64,000 nucleotides of DNA from Ottowia beijingensis. GTDB lineage: Bacteria > Pseudomonadota > Gammaproteobacteria > Burkholderiales > Burkholderiaceae_C. The DNA lies in NCBI RefSeq assembly GCF_013423955.1, contig NZ_JACCKX010000001.1:2666001-2730000 (forward strand), written 5' to 3'. The notes under the pieces were generated by a model. It made no database searches. It was not told where the DNA came from and saw only the letters and a program-made list of their open reading frames with translations. A program made the translations under genes and the position numbers. Positions 1 through 10,149 of the stretch are shown here, piece by piece. Positions within the stretch are counted from its first letter, which is position 1. Every line of letters begins with the position of its first letter.

Positions 1-2
1 GG

Positions 3-224
3 GCGGCCGAGGCCTGGGGCGGCTACTGGAGCTGGGACCCGAAGGAAACCTGGGCCCTGATCGTGTGGCTGAACTACGCCGCCTGGCTGCACATGCGCCT
101 GATGAAGGGGCTGCGCGGCACCGTCGCCTCGTGGTGGGCGCTGGCCGGGCTGGCGATCACCACCTTCGCCTTCATCGGCGTCAACATGTTCCTGTCGGGC
201 CTGCACAGCTACGGTTCGCTGTAA
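3..224 (+). CDS. ccsB: Cytochrome c biogenesis protein CcsB/CcsA, C-terminal fragment
   Basis: This is the last 73 codons of a gene that begins left of the window. CcsA/CcsB-family proteins are inner-membrane parts of the System II cytochrome c maturation machinery, which exports heme and attaches it to apocytochromes. The fragment shows the tryptophan-rich heme-handling motif WGGYWSWDPKE followed by two hydrophobic segments, ending in GLHSYGSL and a TAA stop. The motif is diagnostic of the family. The fragment cannot separate a stand-alone CcsA (often called CcsB in Burkholderiales) from a fused ResB-ResC form. The redox genes msrP and msrQ follow on the same strand after a repeat-bearing gap. 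Confidence 0.9.
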   Translation, partial: AAEAWGGYWSWDPKETWALIVWLNYAAWLHMRLMKGLRGTVASWWALAGLAITTFAFIGVNMFLSGLHSYGSL

Positions 225-268
225 GCGGCTGGCCGGCATGGCTGGCCATGGCGGGCGCTATCAATAAC

Positions 269-352
269 CATAGCTGCCTGCGCTTGCTGTGCAAGGGTTT
301 CAGGTCGATTTGACTTGAAACGATTGTGCAGCCTGCGCAAGCCACTATCAAA
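269..352. repeat. Dispersed intergenic repeat, family A (TAGCTGCCTGCGC type), copy between ccsB and msrP
   Basis: Long-form copy. The left end carries ATAGCTGCCTGCGC and the right end its approximate inverse, GCGCAAGCCACTATCA. An inner inverted pair (GGTTTCAGGT and TTGAAAC) lies between them. The same architecture recurs near 2165, 15699, 38836 and 50681. Confidence 0.7.
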
Positions 353-363
353 AGGATATCGCC

Positions 364-1359
<996 letters not shown>

Positions 1360-1374
1360 TGCGGTGTGTTGGGT

Positions 1375-1520
1375 AGCCGAACAGCCGAACAGCCGAACAG
1401 CCGGACGCAGAGGACGCAGAGATTTCGCAGAGGACGCAGAAAAACCTTGAAAAATTTTTCTTTGGATTCTTTTGCGTCCTCTGCGAATCCTTTGCGTCCT
1501 CTGCGTCCGGCTGTTGATTT
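1375..1520. repeat. Long inverted repeat, family D (GGACGCAGAGGACGCAGAG type), between msrP and msrQ
   Basis: The left arm repeats GGACGCAGAGGACGCAGAG and the right arm repeats TGCGTCCTCTGCG, so the RNA could form a long hairpin with an AT-rich centre. Three tandem CCGAACAG units precede the left arm. A second copy sits between ugpC and ugpE. Both copies therefore lie between adjacent genes of one operon. Confidence 0.85.
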
Positions 1521-1531
1521 TCTGAATTCCC

Positions 1532-2152
1532 GTGACCCTCCGATCCGCCCTGCTGCACCCGCTGGCCAAGCCGCTGGTCTTCGTGCTCTGTCTGTTGCCG
1601 CTGGCCTGGCTGGTGTGGGGTGCCGCCACCGACCAGTTGGGTGCTAACCCGGCTGAGGCGCTGATTCGCGGCCTGGGCGACTGGACGCTGCGATTTCTGT
1701 GCCTGGCGCTGGCAGTCACGCCGCTGCGGCTGCACACGCGCACGCCGCAACTGGCGCGGTATCGGCGCATGCTCGGGCTGTTCGTGTTTTTCTACGCCTG
1801 CCTGCACCTGCTGGCCTACGGCTGGCTGGACATGGGACTCCAAGTCGCCGACATCGGCCGCGACATCCTCAAGCGGCCGTTCATCCTGGTCGGCTTTGCC
1901 TGCTGGCTGCTGTTGTTGCCGCTGGCGCTGACGTCCACCAACCGCGCCGTGCGCGCGCTGGGCGGGCGCGCATGGCAGACGCTGCATCGGCTGGTGTATC
2001 TGGTCGCCGGGCTGGCGCTGCTGCACTTCTTCTGGATGCGCAGCGGCAAGAACGACTACGCTGAAGTGGCGCTGTACGCCGCCATCATCGGTGTGCTGCT
2101 GCTGGAGCGGCTGTTCCGCTACCTCAAGCCGCGTGGGGTGGCCAGCCGTTAA
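1532..2152 (+). CDS. msrQ: Heme-binding membrane subunit MsrQ of the MsrPQ system
   Basis: MsrQ (YedZ) is an inner-membrane b-type heme protein that passes electrons from the respiratory chain or flavin to periplasmic MsrP. The 206-residue product starts at GTG and has about six hydrophobic segments typical of the ferric-reductase-like transmembrane domain. Candidate heme-ligand histidines occur in the HLLAYG and LHRLVYL segments. It follows msrP on the same strand after 172 bp filled by an inverted repeat that could influence read-through or mRNA stability. No twin gene is present in the window. Confidence 0.93.
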   Translation: MTLRSALLHPLAKPLVFVLCLLPLAWLVWGAATDQLGANPAEALIRGLGDWTLRFLCLALAVTPLRLHTRTPQLARYRRMLGLFVFFYACLHLLAYGWLDMGLQVADIGRDILKRPFILVGFACWLLLLPLALTSTNRAVRALGGRAWQTLHRLVYLVAGLALLHFFWMRSGKNDYAEVALYAAIIGVLLLERLFRYLKPRGVASR

Positions 2153-2164
2153 GTGCTTCTATCT

Positions 2165-2252
2165 TGATAGTGGCTTGCGCTTGCCACACAATCGCTTCAA
2201 GCGAAAAGTGCCTGAAAATGGCTAACGACGAGCGCAAACAGCTATCAAATTA
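2165..2252. repeat. Dispersed intergenic repeat, family A, copy between msrQ and lysA
   Basis: Begins TGATAGTGGCTTGCGC and ends GCGCAAACAGCTATCAAAT. The two termini are imperfect inverses of each other, with a nested core (GCTTCAAGCG). It lies in the gap between the convergent msrQ and lysA genes. Confidence 0.65.
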
Positions 2253-2265
2253 GTATTGATGGGGT

Positions 2266-2340
2266 TGTGGGAGCGGGCTTGCCCGCGATGCGGCCGTTGT
2301 GCTTCACATGCCATTCATCGCGGCCCAGGCCGCTCCCGCG
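2266..2340. repeat. REP-like hairpin element, family B
   Basis: Two inverted arms, GGGAGCGGGCTTGCCCGCGA on the left and TCGCGGCCCAGGCCGCTCCC on the right, separated by about 30 bases. This is the layout of Pseudomonas-type REP doublets. It lies just beyond the lysA stop codon. Confidence 0.75.
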
Positions 2341-2355
2341 GGCGCCCGTCGCGGC

Positions 2356-3651
2356 TCAGACCGATTCGCCGCGCCACAAGTCCTGCACCGCCTCGCGCTG
2401 GCGGATCACGCGGGCGCTGGCGCCGTCGACCAGCACCTCGGCCGCGCGCGGCCGGGTGTTGTAGTTGCTGGCCATGCTCATGCAGTACGCACCGGCCGAC
2501 AGCACGGCCAGCACGTCGCCTTGCTGCACCACCGCCAGCGCGCGGTCGCGTCCCAGCCAGTCGCCGCTTTCGCATACCGGGCCGACGACGTCGTAGGTGG
2601 TGGTCTGTGCGGCCGGGTTTGCTTCAGCCAGCGGCACGATGCGATGGAAGGCCTCGTACAGCGCGGGGCGCGGCAGGTCGTTCATGGCGGCGTCGACGAT
2701 GCAGAAGTTCTTCTGCTCGCCGGGCTTGAGGAACAGCACCTCGGTCAGGCACACGCCGGCGTTGCCCACCAGCGAGCGGCCGGGCTCGATCATGATCTTG
2801 CGGTTGCCGAAGCCGCGCGCGTCCAGCTTGCCCAGCAGCTGTTGCCACAGCACATCGGCCGCGGGCGGCGTGTCGCCGTTGTAGTCGATGCCCAGGCCGC
2901 CGCCGAAGTCGATGTGGTGGATGGGGATGCCCGCCGCCTCGATCTGCGTCACCAGGTCCAGCACGCGGTCCATGGCCTCCAGGTAGGGCGCCGATTCGGT
3001 GATCTGCGAACCGATGTGGCAATCGATGCCCACCACGCGCAGGCCGGGCAGGCTGGCGGCGTGGCGGTAGGCGGCCAGCGCCTCGTCGTGCGAGATGCCG
3101 AACTTGTTGCCCTTTAGGCCGGTGGAGATGTAGGGGTGCGTCTTGGCGTCGACGTTGGGGTTGACGCGGATGCTGACGGGCGCCGTCTGGCCGCAGGCCA
3201 CGGCCACGTCGCTCAGCACGTCCAGCTCGGCCATGCTCTCGATGTTGAAGCAGCCCACGCCGGCTTCCAGGGCGCGGCGCATCTCGGCGCGCGTCTTGCC
3301 GACGCCCGAGAACACGATCTTCGACGGCGTGGCGCCGGCGGCCAGGGCGCGCTCCAGTTCGCCGGCCGAGACGATGTCGAAGCCGCAGCCGGCATCGGCC
3401 AGCAGCTTGAGGATGGCGAGCGACGAGTTGGCCTTCATGGCGTAGCAGATCAGCGCCTCGCGCCCGGCCAGCCCGCGCTGGTAGGCGGCCAGCGCGGCCA
3501 GGATGGCGGCCTTGGAATAGACGAACAGCGGCGTGCCGTGCTGGCGCGCCAGCTCGGACAGGGCCACGCCTTCGACCATCAGCTGGCCGTTTTGATAGCA
3601 CACGAAAGGCGCGCCGGGCAGGGGTGCGGCGTTGGCGGACAGGGAGGTCAT
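2356..3651 (-). CDS. lysA: Diaminopimelate decarboxylase
   Basis: LysA is the PLP enzyme that decarboxylates meso-diaminopimelate to L-lysine, the last step of lysine synthesis. The 431-residue protein has the alanine-racemase-fold domain with the PLP lysine in YAMKANSS (about K73), the HIGSQ segment, the GGGLGI phosphate-binding loop and the EPGR motif. The C-terminal barrel carries CESGDW with the active-site cysteine and the conserved AGAYC. The ATG overlaps the expected TGA of lptM as ATGA, so the two genes are translationally coupled. The product is full length and undamaged. Confidence 0.96.
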   Translation of the reverse strand: MTSLSANAAPLPGAPFVCYQNGQLMVEGVALSELARQHGTPLFVYSKAAILAALAAYQRGLAGREALICYAMKANSSLAILKLLADAGCGFDIVSAGELERALAAGATPSKIVFSGVGKTRAEMRRALEAGVGCFNIESMAELDVLSDVAVACGQTAPVSIRVNPNVDAKTHPYISTGLKGNKFGISHDEALAAYRHAASLPGLRVVGIDCHIGSQITESAPYLEAMDRVLDLVTQIEAAGIPIHHIDFGGGLGIDYNGDTPPAADVLWQQLLGKLDARGFGNRKIMIEPGRSLVGNAGVCLTEVLFLKPGEQKNFCIVDAAMNDLPRPALYEAFHRIVPLAEANPAAQTTTYDVVGPVCESGDWLGRDRALAVVQQGDVLAVLSAGAYCMSMASNYNTRPRAAEVLVDGASARVIRQREAVQDLWRGESV

Positions 3652-3877
3652 TCGATCTCGGGCAGATTCGGCAGTGCCAGCGGCGGTGCCTGGGTGGGGA
3701 GGAGGCGGCCTGAGCGGGGCGCGAGCCTCCGAAGACCGTTTGCGGCAGGGTGGCGCGCTGCGCCGCCGCGGGTGTTTCAGGGATGTAGAGCGGCCCTTTC
3801 TGGCCGCAGCCGCCCAGCATGGCCGCCAGCGTCAGGGCGCTGACTAGAATGGATCGATGCAGTGGCTGGAACGACAT
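3648..3877 (-). CDS. lptM: LptM-like lipoprotein (YifL family), frameshifted as assembled
   Basis: LptM is a small outer-membrane lipoprotein that helps mature the LPS translocon LptD. The start gives a lipoprotein signal ([19 protein letters not shown]) and the lipobox LGGC, followed by the family signature GQKGPLYIP. The frame then runs open into lysA. One missing base in the C run near 3695 would restore a protein of about 76 residues ending [10 protein letters not shown], with its TGA overlapping the lysA ATG. The length then fits whole codons exactly. A sequencing undercall is more likely than real decay. The position beside cyaY, followed by a lysine/DAP gene, resembles the E. coli cyaY-lptM-dapF arrangement. 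Confidence 0.82.
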
Positions 3878-3884
3878 GGGTGAA

Positions 3885-3890
3885 ATTGTA
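3885..3890 (-). promoter_or_regulatory. Candidate -10 box of lptM-lysA, exactly 7 nt from the ATG
   Basis: On the minus strand TACAAT is followed by seven bases (TTCACCC) and then the lptM ATG, with no Shine-Dalgarno between. Transcription would begin at or near the start codon, suggesting a leaderless message. No convincing -35 was found. Confidence 0.4.
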
Positions 3891-4229
3891 ATGACCGACC
3901 TGGAATACTTGGACCGCGCCGAGGCGCTGCTGCGCGCCATCGAATCGCGCTGCGACGAACTCAACGACAGCACCGACGCCGACATCGACAACCAGCGCGT
4001 GGGCGGGATGATCACGATGGTGTTTCCGGACGGCAGCCAGATCGTCGTCAACCTGCAGAAGCCGCTGCACGAGGTGTGGCTGGCGGCCCGTTCGGGCGGC
4101 TACCACTACACCTTTGCCGACGGCGCCTGGCGCGACACCAAGACGGGCGAGGAGTTCTTCGCGCGCCTGTCGCTGGCCGCCAGCGAGCACGCGGGGCAGG
4201 CGCTGCGCTTCGACCCGGGCGCGGGGTGA
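3891..4229 (+). CDS. cyaY: Frataxin homologue CyaY
   Basis: CyaY is an iron-binding acidic protein that modulates Fe-S cluster assembly through IscS. The 112-residue product begins [23 protein letters not shown], an acidic first helix. It then has the frataxin sheet with [19 protein letters not shown], the conserved [18 protein letters not shown] block and the family-typical DTKTGEEFF near the C terminus. The ATG at 3891 is chosen because it matches the family start and follows GGTGA. Only 13 bp separate it from the divergent lptM start, so the two promoters must overlap the opposing genes. TAGAAT at 3845-3850 is a plausible -10 for cyaY. Confidence 0.94.
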   Translation: MTDLEYLDRAEALLRAIESRCDELNDSTDADIDNQRVGGMITMVFPDGSQIVVNLQKPLHEVWLAARSGGYHYTFADGAWRDTKTGEEFFARLSLAASEHAGQALRFDPGAG

Positions 4230-4252
4230 GGGCGGGGCGCAACGCCGACGCT

Positions 4253-4319
4253 CTATATACTCCCTATATGCTGCCGGCCAGCGCCCGTCCATAAAGCGTT
4301 GCGCAGTGATACTCCCCTG
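4253..4319 (+). repeat. ATACTCCC-bounded repeat, family C, copy 1
   Basis: About 67 bp bounded by two direct ATACTCCC octamers, with CAGCGCCCGTCC and a partial inverse AAGCGTTGCGC between them. It lies downstream of cyaY. See the other copies near 24926, 44613, 59349 and 59535. Confidence 0.75.
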
Positions 4320-4399
4320 ATTCTGATTTGACGGCTGCCGGCAGCACCGCGGCCGCGGCACCACCACGTTCCAATTCCCGATCAAAACAGCAAGAAATT

Positions 4400-4475
4400 C
4401 GTCATTCCGGCGAAAGCCGGAATCCAGGCGACGTGTGCAAGAACACATGGAGCCCGGCATTCGCCGGGATGACGG
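4400..4475. repeat. Inverted repeat, family E (TCATTCCGGCGAAAGCCGGAAT type), copy 1
   Basis: The left arm GTCATTCCGGCGAAAGCCGG is itself a hairpin and pairs with the right arm CCCGGCATTCGCCGGGATGAC. It lies between the convergent cyaY and mrcA genes. A second copy occurs at 24763-24836. Confidence 0.8.
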
Positions 4476-4503
4476 TTGTTCGCGTTTTGAAGTGCAGGCG
4501 GCA

Positions 4504-6902
4504 TCAGTTCTTGAACAGGTCGAGGATGCGGTTGCGTTCTTCGGACGCCGCGGGCGTGCCGTTCTCGGGCGCCAGTTCGGGCTCGGGCCGCGGTGCCAGG
4601 CCGGCCCCGCCCAGGTTGCTGATGCCGCCGCCGCGGGCGTATTCCTCGTAGTACCAGTCGCCGCCCACGCGCACCACGCCCTCGGGCGGTTTCGGCTCGG
4701 CCACCGGCACGCCCTTGAGGGCGGTGCGCATGTAGTTGATCCAGATCGGCAGGCTCAGGCCACCGCCGGTTTCGCGCGCGCCCAGGTTGCGCGGGGTGTC
4801 GTAGCCCATCCACACGGCCGCCACCAGCGTGGGCTGGTAGCCGGCGAACCAGGCGTCCATCGAATCGTTGGTGGTGCCGGTCTTGCCGCCCAGGTCGGGC
4901 CGGCCCAGCGCCGCGCTGGCCTTGGCCGCCGTGCCGCTGCGCACCACGTCGTTGAGCATGGTGTGGGTGATGAAGGCGTTGCGCGCGTCGATGGCGCGGT
5001 TGGCCTCGCTGGGGCCGGCGGGCTGGCTCTCGACCAGCACGCGGCCGGTGTGGTCGGTGATGCGGGTGATCAGGAACGGGTTGACGCGGTAGCCGCCGTT
5101 GGCGAACACGGCAAAACCCGTGGCCAGCTGCATGGGGGTGACCGAGCCGGCGCCCAGCGCCATCGTCAGGTAGGGCGGGTGCTTGTCGGCGTCGAAGCCG
5201 AAGCGCGTGACCCATTCCTGGCCGTACTGCGGCGTGATGGTCTGCAGGATGCGGATGGAGATCATGTTGCGCGAGCGGGCCAGGCCGCGCTTCATGGTCA
5301 TGGGGCCTTCGAAGCCGCCTTCGTAGTTCTTCGGCTCCCAGGGCTGGCCGCCGGTGACGCTGCTGTCGAAGAACAGCGGCGTGTCGTTGATCATGGTGGT
5401 GGGCGAGAAGCCTTTTTCGAGCGCGGCCGAGTAGATGAAGGGCTTGAAGCTGGAGCCAGGCTGGCGCCACGCCTGCGTGACGTGGTTGAACTTGTTCTTG
5501 TCGTAGTCGAAGCCACCCACCAGCGCCTTGACGGCGCCGTTGCGCGGATCGAGGGCCACCAGCGCGCCTTCCACTTCGGGCAGTTGCGTCAGCTCCCAGT
5601 CGCCGCGGCTCGTCTTGAGCACGCGCACCACGGCGCCGGGGCGGATGCGGATGTTCGGCCCGGCCTTGGCCGCCAGGCCGGACGACACCGGGCGCAGGCC
5701 TGCGCCCGTGATGTCGACCACTTCGCCGCCGCGGCGCATCACGGTGACCTTGCGCGCGCTGGCCTGCGTGACCACCGCTGCAAACAGCTCGCCGGCATCG
5801 GGGTGGCTGGCCAGGGCATCGTCCACCGCTTCGCCCAGCTCCTGCGCATCCTTGGGCAGATCGATGAACTTCTCGGGGCCGCGGTAGGCCTGGCGGCGGT
5901 CGTAGTCGAGGATGCCCCGACGCAGCGCCGCGTAGGCAGCGTTCTGGTCGTCGGTGGCGATGGAGGTGTAGACGTTCAGGCCGCGGCTGTAGGTTTCTTC
6001 GCCGTACTGCGCGAACATCATCTGCCGCACCATCTCGGCCACGTATTCGGCGTGCACGCGGGTGGCATCGCTGCTGGGGCGGATCACCAGTTCCTGCTGC
6101 TTGGCGGCGGCGGCCTGCTCGGCGGTGATGAAGTTGTTTTCCTGCATGCGGTCGATGATGTGGAGCTGTCGCTCACGAGCGCGTGCAAAGTTGGCGATGG
6201 GGTTGACGCTGGACGGAAACTTGGGGATGCCGGCCAGCATGGCGGCCTCGGCCACCGTCACGTCCTTCAGCGGCTTGCCGAAATAGGTTTCGGCGGCCGC
6301 GGCAAAACCATAGGCGCGGTTGCCCAGGAAGATCTGGTTCATGTAGATCTCGAGGATCTGATCCTTCGTCAGCATGTGCTCCAGCTTGAAGGTCAGCAGC
6401 ACCTCGTAGATCTTGCGGGTGTAGGTTTTCTCGGAAGACAGGTAGACGTTGCGCGCGACCTGCATCGTGATGGTCGAAGCGCCCTGCGCCTTTTCGCGCC
6501 CCAGGTTGGCCAGCGCGGCACGCGCCACGCCGACGTAGTCGACCCCGCCGTGCTCGTAGAAGCGGGCATCCTCAATGGCCAGGACGGCGTCCTTCATCAC
6601 CTTCGGGATCTCGCGGATGGGGTGAGGTTGCGGCGCTCCTCGCCGAACTCGCTGATCAGGTTGCCCTCGGCGGTGTACACGCGCAGCGGCAGCTTGGGCC
6701 GGTAGTTGGACAACTCGGACACATCCGGCAGGTTGGGGTAGGCGATGGCCAGCGCCATCAGGCCGGCCATGGCCACGCTCAGGGCGATGGCCAGCAGCGT
6801 CCCACCCATCCACGCCAGACCCTTGAGAACCCAGACCAGCCAGCGCGAGCCGGCGGGGCTTGTGCGCTTGTTCACGGCACCGGGCGAATTTTCAGTGGAC
6901 AT
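4504..6902 (-). CDS. mrcA: Penicillin-binding protein 1A (class A transglycosylase/transpeptidase), frameshifted as assembled
   Basis: Bifunctional peptidoglycan synthase. It has a short cytoplasmic tail and one membrane helix, then a GT51 glycosyltransferase domain (catalytic glutamate in AIEDARFYEHGG, then GASTITMQ). The transpeptidase domain follows, with the nucleophile serine in GSSFKP, the SRN triad and KTGTT. The N-terminal ~95 codons are in a different frame from the rest. RNLTP should continue directly into IREIPKVMKD. One base appears missing in the C run at about 6617-6620, which restores a 799-residue protein. The catalytic parts are pristine, so an assembly error is likely. The gene is divergent from pilM, as in many proteobacteria. 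Confidence 0.93.
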
Positions 6903-7222
6903 AAGACAACATTGGTAAGTTAGTGGGTACTTTCATGAGACATTCGCTGCTGTCTGTAGGACACAAGCGGTAGCATTTGTCGGTGCCGGTACCCGGTGAC
7001 GCATTGTCCCGCGAGTCGCCAAGGGCCGCCAGCAGCCGGGCAGATACGGTGTTGGCGCGTGCTGCGCGGCGTAACCAAGTGTCGGCAAACGTTAGTTTTT
7101 GACAACGAGCGGCCCAGCTTGCGACGGGCTTTTTCTTTGCCCGACAAGGGGCTTACTGCTAGCATTCAAGTGAATTCTTAAGTGTGTTCGACTTCTGCAA
7201 TAAAAAGTAACGGGATACTGTC
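6903..7222. other. Divergent mrcA/pilM intergenic region, 320 bp
   Basis: No gene, repeat family or strong hairpin is seen. It must hold the promoters of both mrcA and the pilMNOPQ operon. The AT-rich stretch from about 7090 to 7220 contains TTGACA at 7099-7104 and GATACT at 7214-7219. These cannot be paired into one well-spaced sigma-70 promoter. Confidence 0.5.
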
Positions 7223-8299
7223 TTGAACACTGGGTCGTTGTTCAGCCGTCAACCGGCGCCCATGATCGGGCTCGACATCAGTTCCTCCAGCGCCAAGCTG
7301 GTGGAGCTGGGGCAGGATCGTTCCGGCAATCTGACGCTGGAGCGGTGTGGCATCGAGCCGCTGGAGCGCGGCTGGATCAGTGACGGCAATATCGAGAAAT
7401 TCGACGAAGTCGTGGAGGCGACGCGCCGCCTCGTGGGCAAAAGCGGCACCAAAGCCAAGCACGTGGCCATGGCGCTGCCTGCGTCGGTGGTCATCAGCAA
7501 GAAGATCATTTTACCGGGCGGCCTGAGTGAGCGGGAGATGGAGGTCCAGGTCGAATCCGAGGCCAACCAGTACATCCCGTTCTCACTGGACGAAGTGAGT
7601 CTGGACTTCTGCGTCGTTGGCCCCAGCACCACGTCGGCGGGTGATGTCGAGGTGGTGATTGCCGCCTCCCGCAAGGAAAAGGTGGAGGACCGTCAGGGGC
7701 TGGCCGAAGCCGCCGGCCTGGTGCCCGTGGTGCTGGACGTGGAAAGCTATGCGTCGCGCCTGGCGGCCAGCCGCGTGATCGGACGCCTGCCGGGTGGCGG
7801 CGTCGATGCGCTGATCGCGCTGTTCGAAATCGGCGCGATGACCTCCACCATGCAGGTGCTGCGCAATGATGATCTGATCTATGAGCGCGACCAGGTGTTC
7901 GGCGGTGAGCAGCTGACGCAGATGCTGGTTCGCCAATACGGCTTCACGCAGGACGAGGCCGAAACCAAGAAGCGCGCCGGTGAACTGCCCGACGACTACG
8001 GGACGGTGGTGCTGCAGCCCTATGTGGAATCGCTTGCCCAGGAACTGGAGCGGGCGCTGAAGTTCTTCTTCACCAGCACGCCGCACAACCGTGTCGACTA
8101 CATCCTGCTGGCAGGCGGCACCGCCGGCATTCCCGGCCTGACCGAAGCCATCACGCGGCACACCTCGTTCCCGTGCCAGGTGGTCAACCCCTTCGACGGC
8201 ATGGAGGTCGGGCGCGCCGTGCGCGAGAAGAAGATGCTGCGTGAGGCGCCTTCGTACCTGACAGCCTGTGGCCTGGCCATGCGGAGGTTTCTGCGGTGA
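7223..8299 (+). CDS. pilM: Type IV pilus inner-membrane platform protein PilM
   Basis: PilM is an actin/FtsA-like cytoplasmic ATP-binding protein that recruits PilN to the alignment subcomplex of the pilus machine. The 358-residue protein has the family opening PMIGLDISSSSAKLVEL, EANQYIPFSLDEV, and the C-terminal nucleotide-binding LLAGGTAGIPGL. The chosen start is TTG, because related PilM proteins carry a similar SLFSRxPAP lead. The alternative ATG at 7262 lacks a ribosome site. It is the first gene of a tightly packed five-gene operon; the next start overlaps its stop (GTGA). Confidence 0.95.
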   Translation: MNTGSLFSRQPAPMIGLDISSSSAKLVELGQDRSGNLTLERCGIEPLERGWISDGNIEKFDEVVEATRRLVGKSGTKAKHVAMALPASVVISKKIILPGGLSEREMEVQVESEANQYIPFSLDEVSLDFCVVGPSTTSAGDVEVVIAASRKEKVEDRQGLAEAAGLVPVVLDVESYASRLAASRVIGRLPGGGVDALIALFEIGAMTSTMQVLRNDDLIYERDQVFGGEQLTQMLVRQYGFTQDEAETKKRAGELPDDYGTVVLQPYVESLAQELERALKFFFTSTPHNRVDYILLAGGTAGIPGLTEAITRHTSFPCQVVNPFDGMEVGRAVREKKMLREAPSYLTACGLAMRRFLR

Positions 8300-8913
8300 T
8301 ACTGATCAACCTGCTCCCGCACCGGGAGATGGCGCGCAAGCGGGCGCGCCAGCTTTTCAATGCATCGCTGGGCATGTCGGCGGTGCTGGGCGCCCTGATT
8401 GCCGGCGGCATCTACCTCTGGTACCAGAACGAGATATCGACGCAGCAGGATCGCAACGCCTTCCTGACCAGCGAGATCAAGAAGCTGGATGAGGAAATCA
8501 AGGAGGTGGCCACGCTGCAAGAGGAGATCGCCGCCCTGAAGGCGCGGCAGCAGGCCGTGGAGAACCTCCAAGCCGACCGCAACCTGCCGGTGCACCTGCT
8601 CAATGAATCCGTCATGCAGCTGCCGGACGGCATCTACCTGAAGGGTATCAAGCAGGAGAACCAGAATGTGCTGCTGTCGGGCGTGGCGCAGTCCAACGAG
8701 CGCGTGTCCGAATTGCTGCGCAACCTGTCGCGCAACAGCGAGTGGGTGTCGAAGCCCGAACTGATCGAGATCGTGGCTTCGAACCTCGCGCTGAGCCCGC
8801 GCGAGCAGCGCCGTGTCTACAACTTCACGGTGCGGGTGCAGTTGCAACGCGCCAGCGATGCGCTGGCGGCAGCCTCTGCGGCGTCGGCCGCGGCGCGCGG
8901 CGCCAAGTCATGA
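8296..8913 (+). CDS. pilN: Type IV pilus assembly protein PilN
   Basis: PilN is a bitopic inner-membrane protein whose cytoplasmic N terminus binds PilM and whose periplasmic part pairs with PilO. The 205-residue product starts at a GTG overlapping the pilM stop. It opens with the PilM-binding motif INLLPHRE (about residues 4-11), followed by a membrane helix at about 25-45. A coiled-coil stretch (EIKKLDEEIKEVATLQEEI) and a ferredoxin-like periplasmic domain follow. Length and layout are standard, and the reading frame is intact. Confidence 0.95.
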   Translation: MILINLLPHREMARKRARQLFNASLGMSAVLGALIAGGIYLWYQNEISTQQDRNAFLTSEIKKLDEEIKEVATLQEEIAALKARQQAVENLQADRNLPVHLLNESVMQLPDGIYLKGIKQENQNVLLSGVAQSNERVSELLRNLSRNSEWVSKPELIEIVASNLALSPREQRRVYNFTVRVQLQRASDALAAASAASAAARGAKS

Positions 8914-8927
8914 GCGGGCGGTAGACG

Positions 8928-9611
8928 ATGGCTCGAAAGAATATGGATGTTTCCCAGTCGTTCCGGGATCTCGGGGCGCAGTTCCGTGGCCTGGATTCGC
9001 GTGACCCGTCCTCGTGGCCGGCGATTCCGCGGTATGTGCTGCTGGCGGCGGTGGCTTTGCTGGTGCTGGGCGCCCTTTGGTATTTCTGGGTGAGTGGTGC
9101 AGCAGAAGAGCTGGAGGGCGAGCGTGCCAAAGAGGTCACGCTCCGCGCGGATTACAAGACGAAGCTGCAGCGCGCCGTCAGCCTCGAGGAGTTGAAGAAG
9201 CAGCGCGCCCAGGTGATGCAGTACGTGAACCTGCTGGAAAAGCAACTGCCCAGCAAGGCGGAAATGGATGCCTTGCTCTCCGACATCAACCAGGCTGGGT
9301 TGGGCCGCAGCCTGCAGTTCGACCTGTTCAGGCCGGGCCAGCTGGTGGTGAAGGACTATTACGCGGAATTGCCGATCGCACTGAAGGTCACGGGTCGGTA
9401 TCACGACATCGGCGCCTTCACGGCCGATATCGCCAATCTTTCGCGCATTGTGACCCTGAACAATCTGTCGATTGCACCGAGTTCGGACAAGGACAAGGTG
9501 GGAGCCTTGACCTTGGAGGCAACGGCCAAGACCTATCGTTACCTGGATCCTGAGGAAATCGCCGCGCAGCGGGCTGCAGCGTCCAAGACCCAAGGAAAGG
9601 GCAAGAAATGA
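8928..9611 (+). CDS. pilO: Type IV pilus assembly protein PilO
   Basis: PilO forms heterodimers with PilN in the periplasm and connects the platform to lipoprotein PilP. The 227-residue protein has a cytoplasmic lead with FRGLDSRDPSSWP, one membrane helix (YVLLAAVALLVLGALWYF, about 36-53), a coiled coil with LEKQLPSKAEMDALL, and the C-terminal PilO fold containing PIALKVTGRYHDIGAF. The final codons overlap the pilP start (ATGA), indicating translational coupling. Confidence 0.95.
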   Translation: MARKNMDVSQSFRDLGAQFRGLDSRDPSSWPAIPRYVLLAAVALLVLGALWYFWVSGAAEELEGERAKEVTLRADYKTKLQRAVSLEELKKQRAQVMQYVNLLEKQLPSKAEMDALLSDINQAGLGRSLQFDLFRPGQLVVKDYYAELPIALKVTGRYHDIGAFTADIANLSRIVTLNNLSIAPSSDKDKVGALTLEATAKTYRYLDPEEIAAQRAAASKTQGKGKK

Positions 9612-10149
9612 CCCGTTCTTTCTGGATCATGCTGCTGGCGGCTGGGGTTGGCGGGTTGACGGCCTGTGCGACCAGCCACGAGGACTTGCAGCAATGGATG
9701 GCGGAGCAACGGCGCCAGACTGTTCCCAAAGTCACGCCCTTGACCGAGCCGACGCGCTATGTGCCGCTGGCGTATGTCGGTGGCACAGCGGCAGATGCAT
9801 TCGGCAGCGACCGCCTGACGCAAGTGTTGCGCCGCGAAACCGGGCCATTGAGCGTGAGCGCCTCCTGGTCGCCCCGGAGCTGAATCGCCGCAAGGAGCCG
9901 CTGGAGGCGTATCCGCTGGACGCCATGACGATGGTGGGCAGCTTGGACCGTGCGGGCCAGAAAGTGGCACTGGTGAAGGTCGATCAACTGCTGCACCAGG
10001 TCCGCCAAGGCAACTACCTGGGGCAGAACTACGGGCGTGTGATGCGAATCTCGGAAAGCGATATCACCTTGAGGGAAATCGTTCAGGATGCGGCCGGTGA
10101 ATGGATAGAGCGCAGCACGACTCTGCAGCTGCAGGAGAATACGAAATGA
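9608..10149 (+). CDS. pilP: Type IV pilus lipoprotein PilP, frameshifted as assembled
   Basis: PilP is an inner-membrane lipoprotein linking PilN/PilO to the secretin PilQ. The signal peptide has the lipobox GLTAC, followed by the low-complexity linker and the HR-type beta domain (NRRKEPLEAYPLDAMTMVGSL and NYGRVMRISESDITLREIV). The reading frame changes near 9856-9870. Restoring one base in GCCTCCTGG, for example CC to CCC, joins both halves into 180 residues, and the total then divides evenly into codons. The break is probably a sequencing undercall. The stop overlaps the pilQ start. Confidence 0.9.

Noticed and set aside
7099..7219. A sigma-70 promoter for pilM from TTGACA (7099) or GATACT (7214)
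   Set aside because: The two boxes are far too distant from each other and neither has a well-spaced partner, so a promoter cannot be assigned.
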